This document shows positions 6,883 through 7,179 of a DNA stretch of 7,179 nucleotides, in pieces (within the stretch, counting starts at the first letter, position 1; every line of letters starts with the position of its first letter). The translations under genes were made by a program, and so were the position numbers. Source of the stretch: Acidobacteriota bacterium (GTDB lineage Bacteria; Acidobacteriota; UBA6911; JACQSX01); assembly GCA_016199665.1 (NCBI GenBank), contig JACQGG010000243.1:1-7179 (forward strand), written 5' to 3'. The notes beneath the pieces are model-generated. The model searched no databases, was not told the DNA's origin, and worked only from the letters and a program-made list of their open reading frames with translations.

Positions 6883-7179
6883 AGCCGCGAATGAACGCGA
6901 ATGAACGCAGGCTGCGAATAAACGCAGGCCGCCAATGAACGTGAATGAACGCAGGCCGCGAATAAACGCAGGCCGCCAATGAACGCGATTGAACGCAGGC
7001 CGCCAATGAACGCAGGCTGCGAATAAACGCAGGCCGCCAATGAACGCAGGCCGCCAATGAACGCGAATGAACGCAGGCTGCGAATAAACGCAGGCCGCCA
7101 ATGAACGCGAATGAACGCAGGCCGCCAATGAACGCAGGCCGCCAATGAACGCGAATGAACGCAGGCTGCGAATAAACGC
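6883..7179. repeat. Mosaic tandem array of 17-bp and 10-bp units
   Basis: After a degenerate unit at 6883-6898, 19 units follow with no spacer from 6899 to the window end. There are three kinds: P, AGGCCGCCAATGAACGC (17 bp, 8 copies); Q, AGGCYGCGAATAAACGC (17 bp, 5 copies); and S, GAATGAACGC (10 bp, 6 copies). P and Q are the S-like 10-bp core with a 7-bp AGGCYGC prefix. Only three units carry substitutions: P at 6926 ends in T, Q at 6953 has C for T, and S at 6987 reads GATTGAACGC. The minus strand has no stop codons in the units, so long spurious ORFs arise there; the plus strand is full of TGA and TAA. There are no unique spacers, so this is not a CRISPR array. The window ends exactly at a unit boundary and the array probably continues. 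Confidence 0.95.

Noticed and set aside
6826..7145. Three overlapping minus-strand ORFs of 60-100 residues with repetitive peptide across the right-hand array
   Set aside because: The repeat units contain no stop codon on the minus strand in any frame, so long ORFs appear automatically. The units (10 and 17 bp) shift frame, no conserved protein period results, and one ORF runs into the start of the radical SAM gene.
6883..7179. CRISPR array
   Set aside because: Units are 10 and 17 bp, directly adjacent, with no unique spacers and no cas genes in the window.

Overview
The window most likely comes from a Gram-negative bacterium, probably Acidobacteriota (Verrucomicrobiota or a related lineage is possible). 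The reasons are moderately GC-rich coding sequence, a fused two-half LPS-export permease, start codons without a clear Shine-Dalgarno sequence, and gaps packed with 7-bp tandem repeats. I recall such repeats from acidobacterial and verrucomicrobial genomes. The lineage is an inference; no rRNA or other marker gene is present.

Layout: bases 1-151 hold no gene. They contain a GC-rich, hairpin-prone duplicated motif (8-51) and then eight copies of a CAYTCCG heptamer (83-144). On the plus strand, 152-2470 encodes one 772-residue protein in which an LptF-like and an LptG-like permease are fused. Its stop codon is followed at once by an inverted patch of the same heptamer (2471-2496) and then by 13 copies of a second heptamer, GCTGANN (2502-2592). 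On the minus strand, reading leftwards from 6871, lies a compact three-gene unit. It consists of a radical SAM protein with a reduced SPASM-like C-terminus (6871-5918), a cobalamin-binding-domain radical SAM protein (5933-4380, overlapping the first gene by 16 bp) and, 44 bp on, a multi-spanning GT-C/GT39-type glycosyltransferase (4335-2605). The right end, 6883-7179, is a mosaic tandem array built from 17-bp and 10-bp units, and it runs off the window.

Function: the fused permease is the inner-membrane part of the LPS export machine (LptB2FG type). The minus-strand unit looks like a small envelope or lipid-modification pathway: two radical SAM enzymes, one probably using a cobalamin cofactor, followed by an integral-membrane transferase that uses a polyprenyl-phosphate sugar. 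The substrate cannot be named from the sequence. LPS export and a GT-C glycosyltransferase both fit cell-envelope work, but the two units converge and are not one operon.

The most unusual structure is in the repeats. The three larger gaps are largely filled by short tandem repeats, with the clearest arrays stopping within about 12 bp of a coding boundary. The two junctions inside the minus-strand operon have none. The right-hand array has a regular 44-bp higher-order period made of 10+17+17 bp units.
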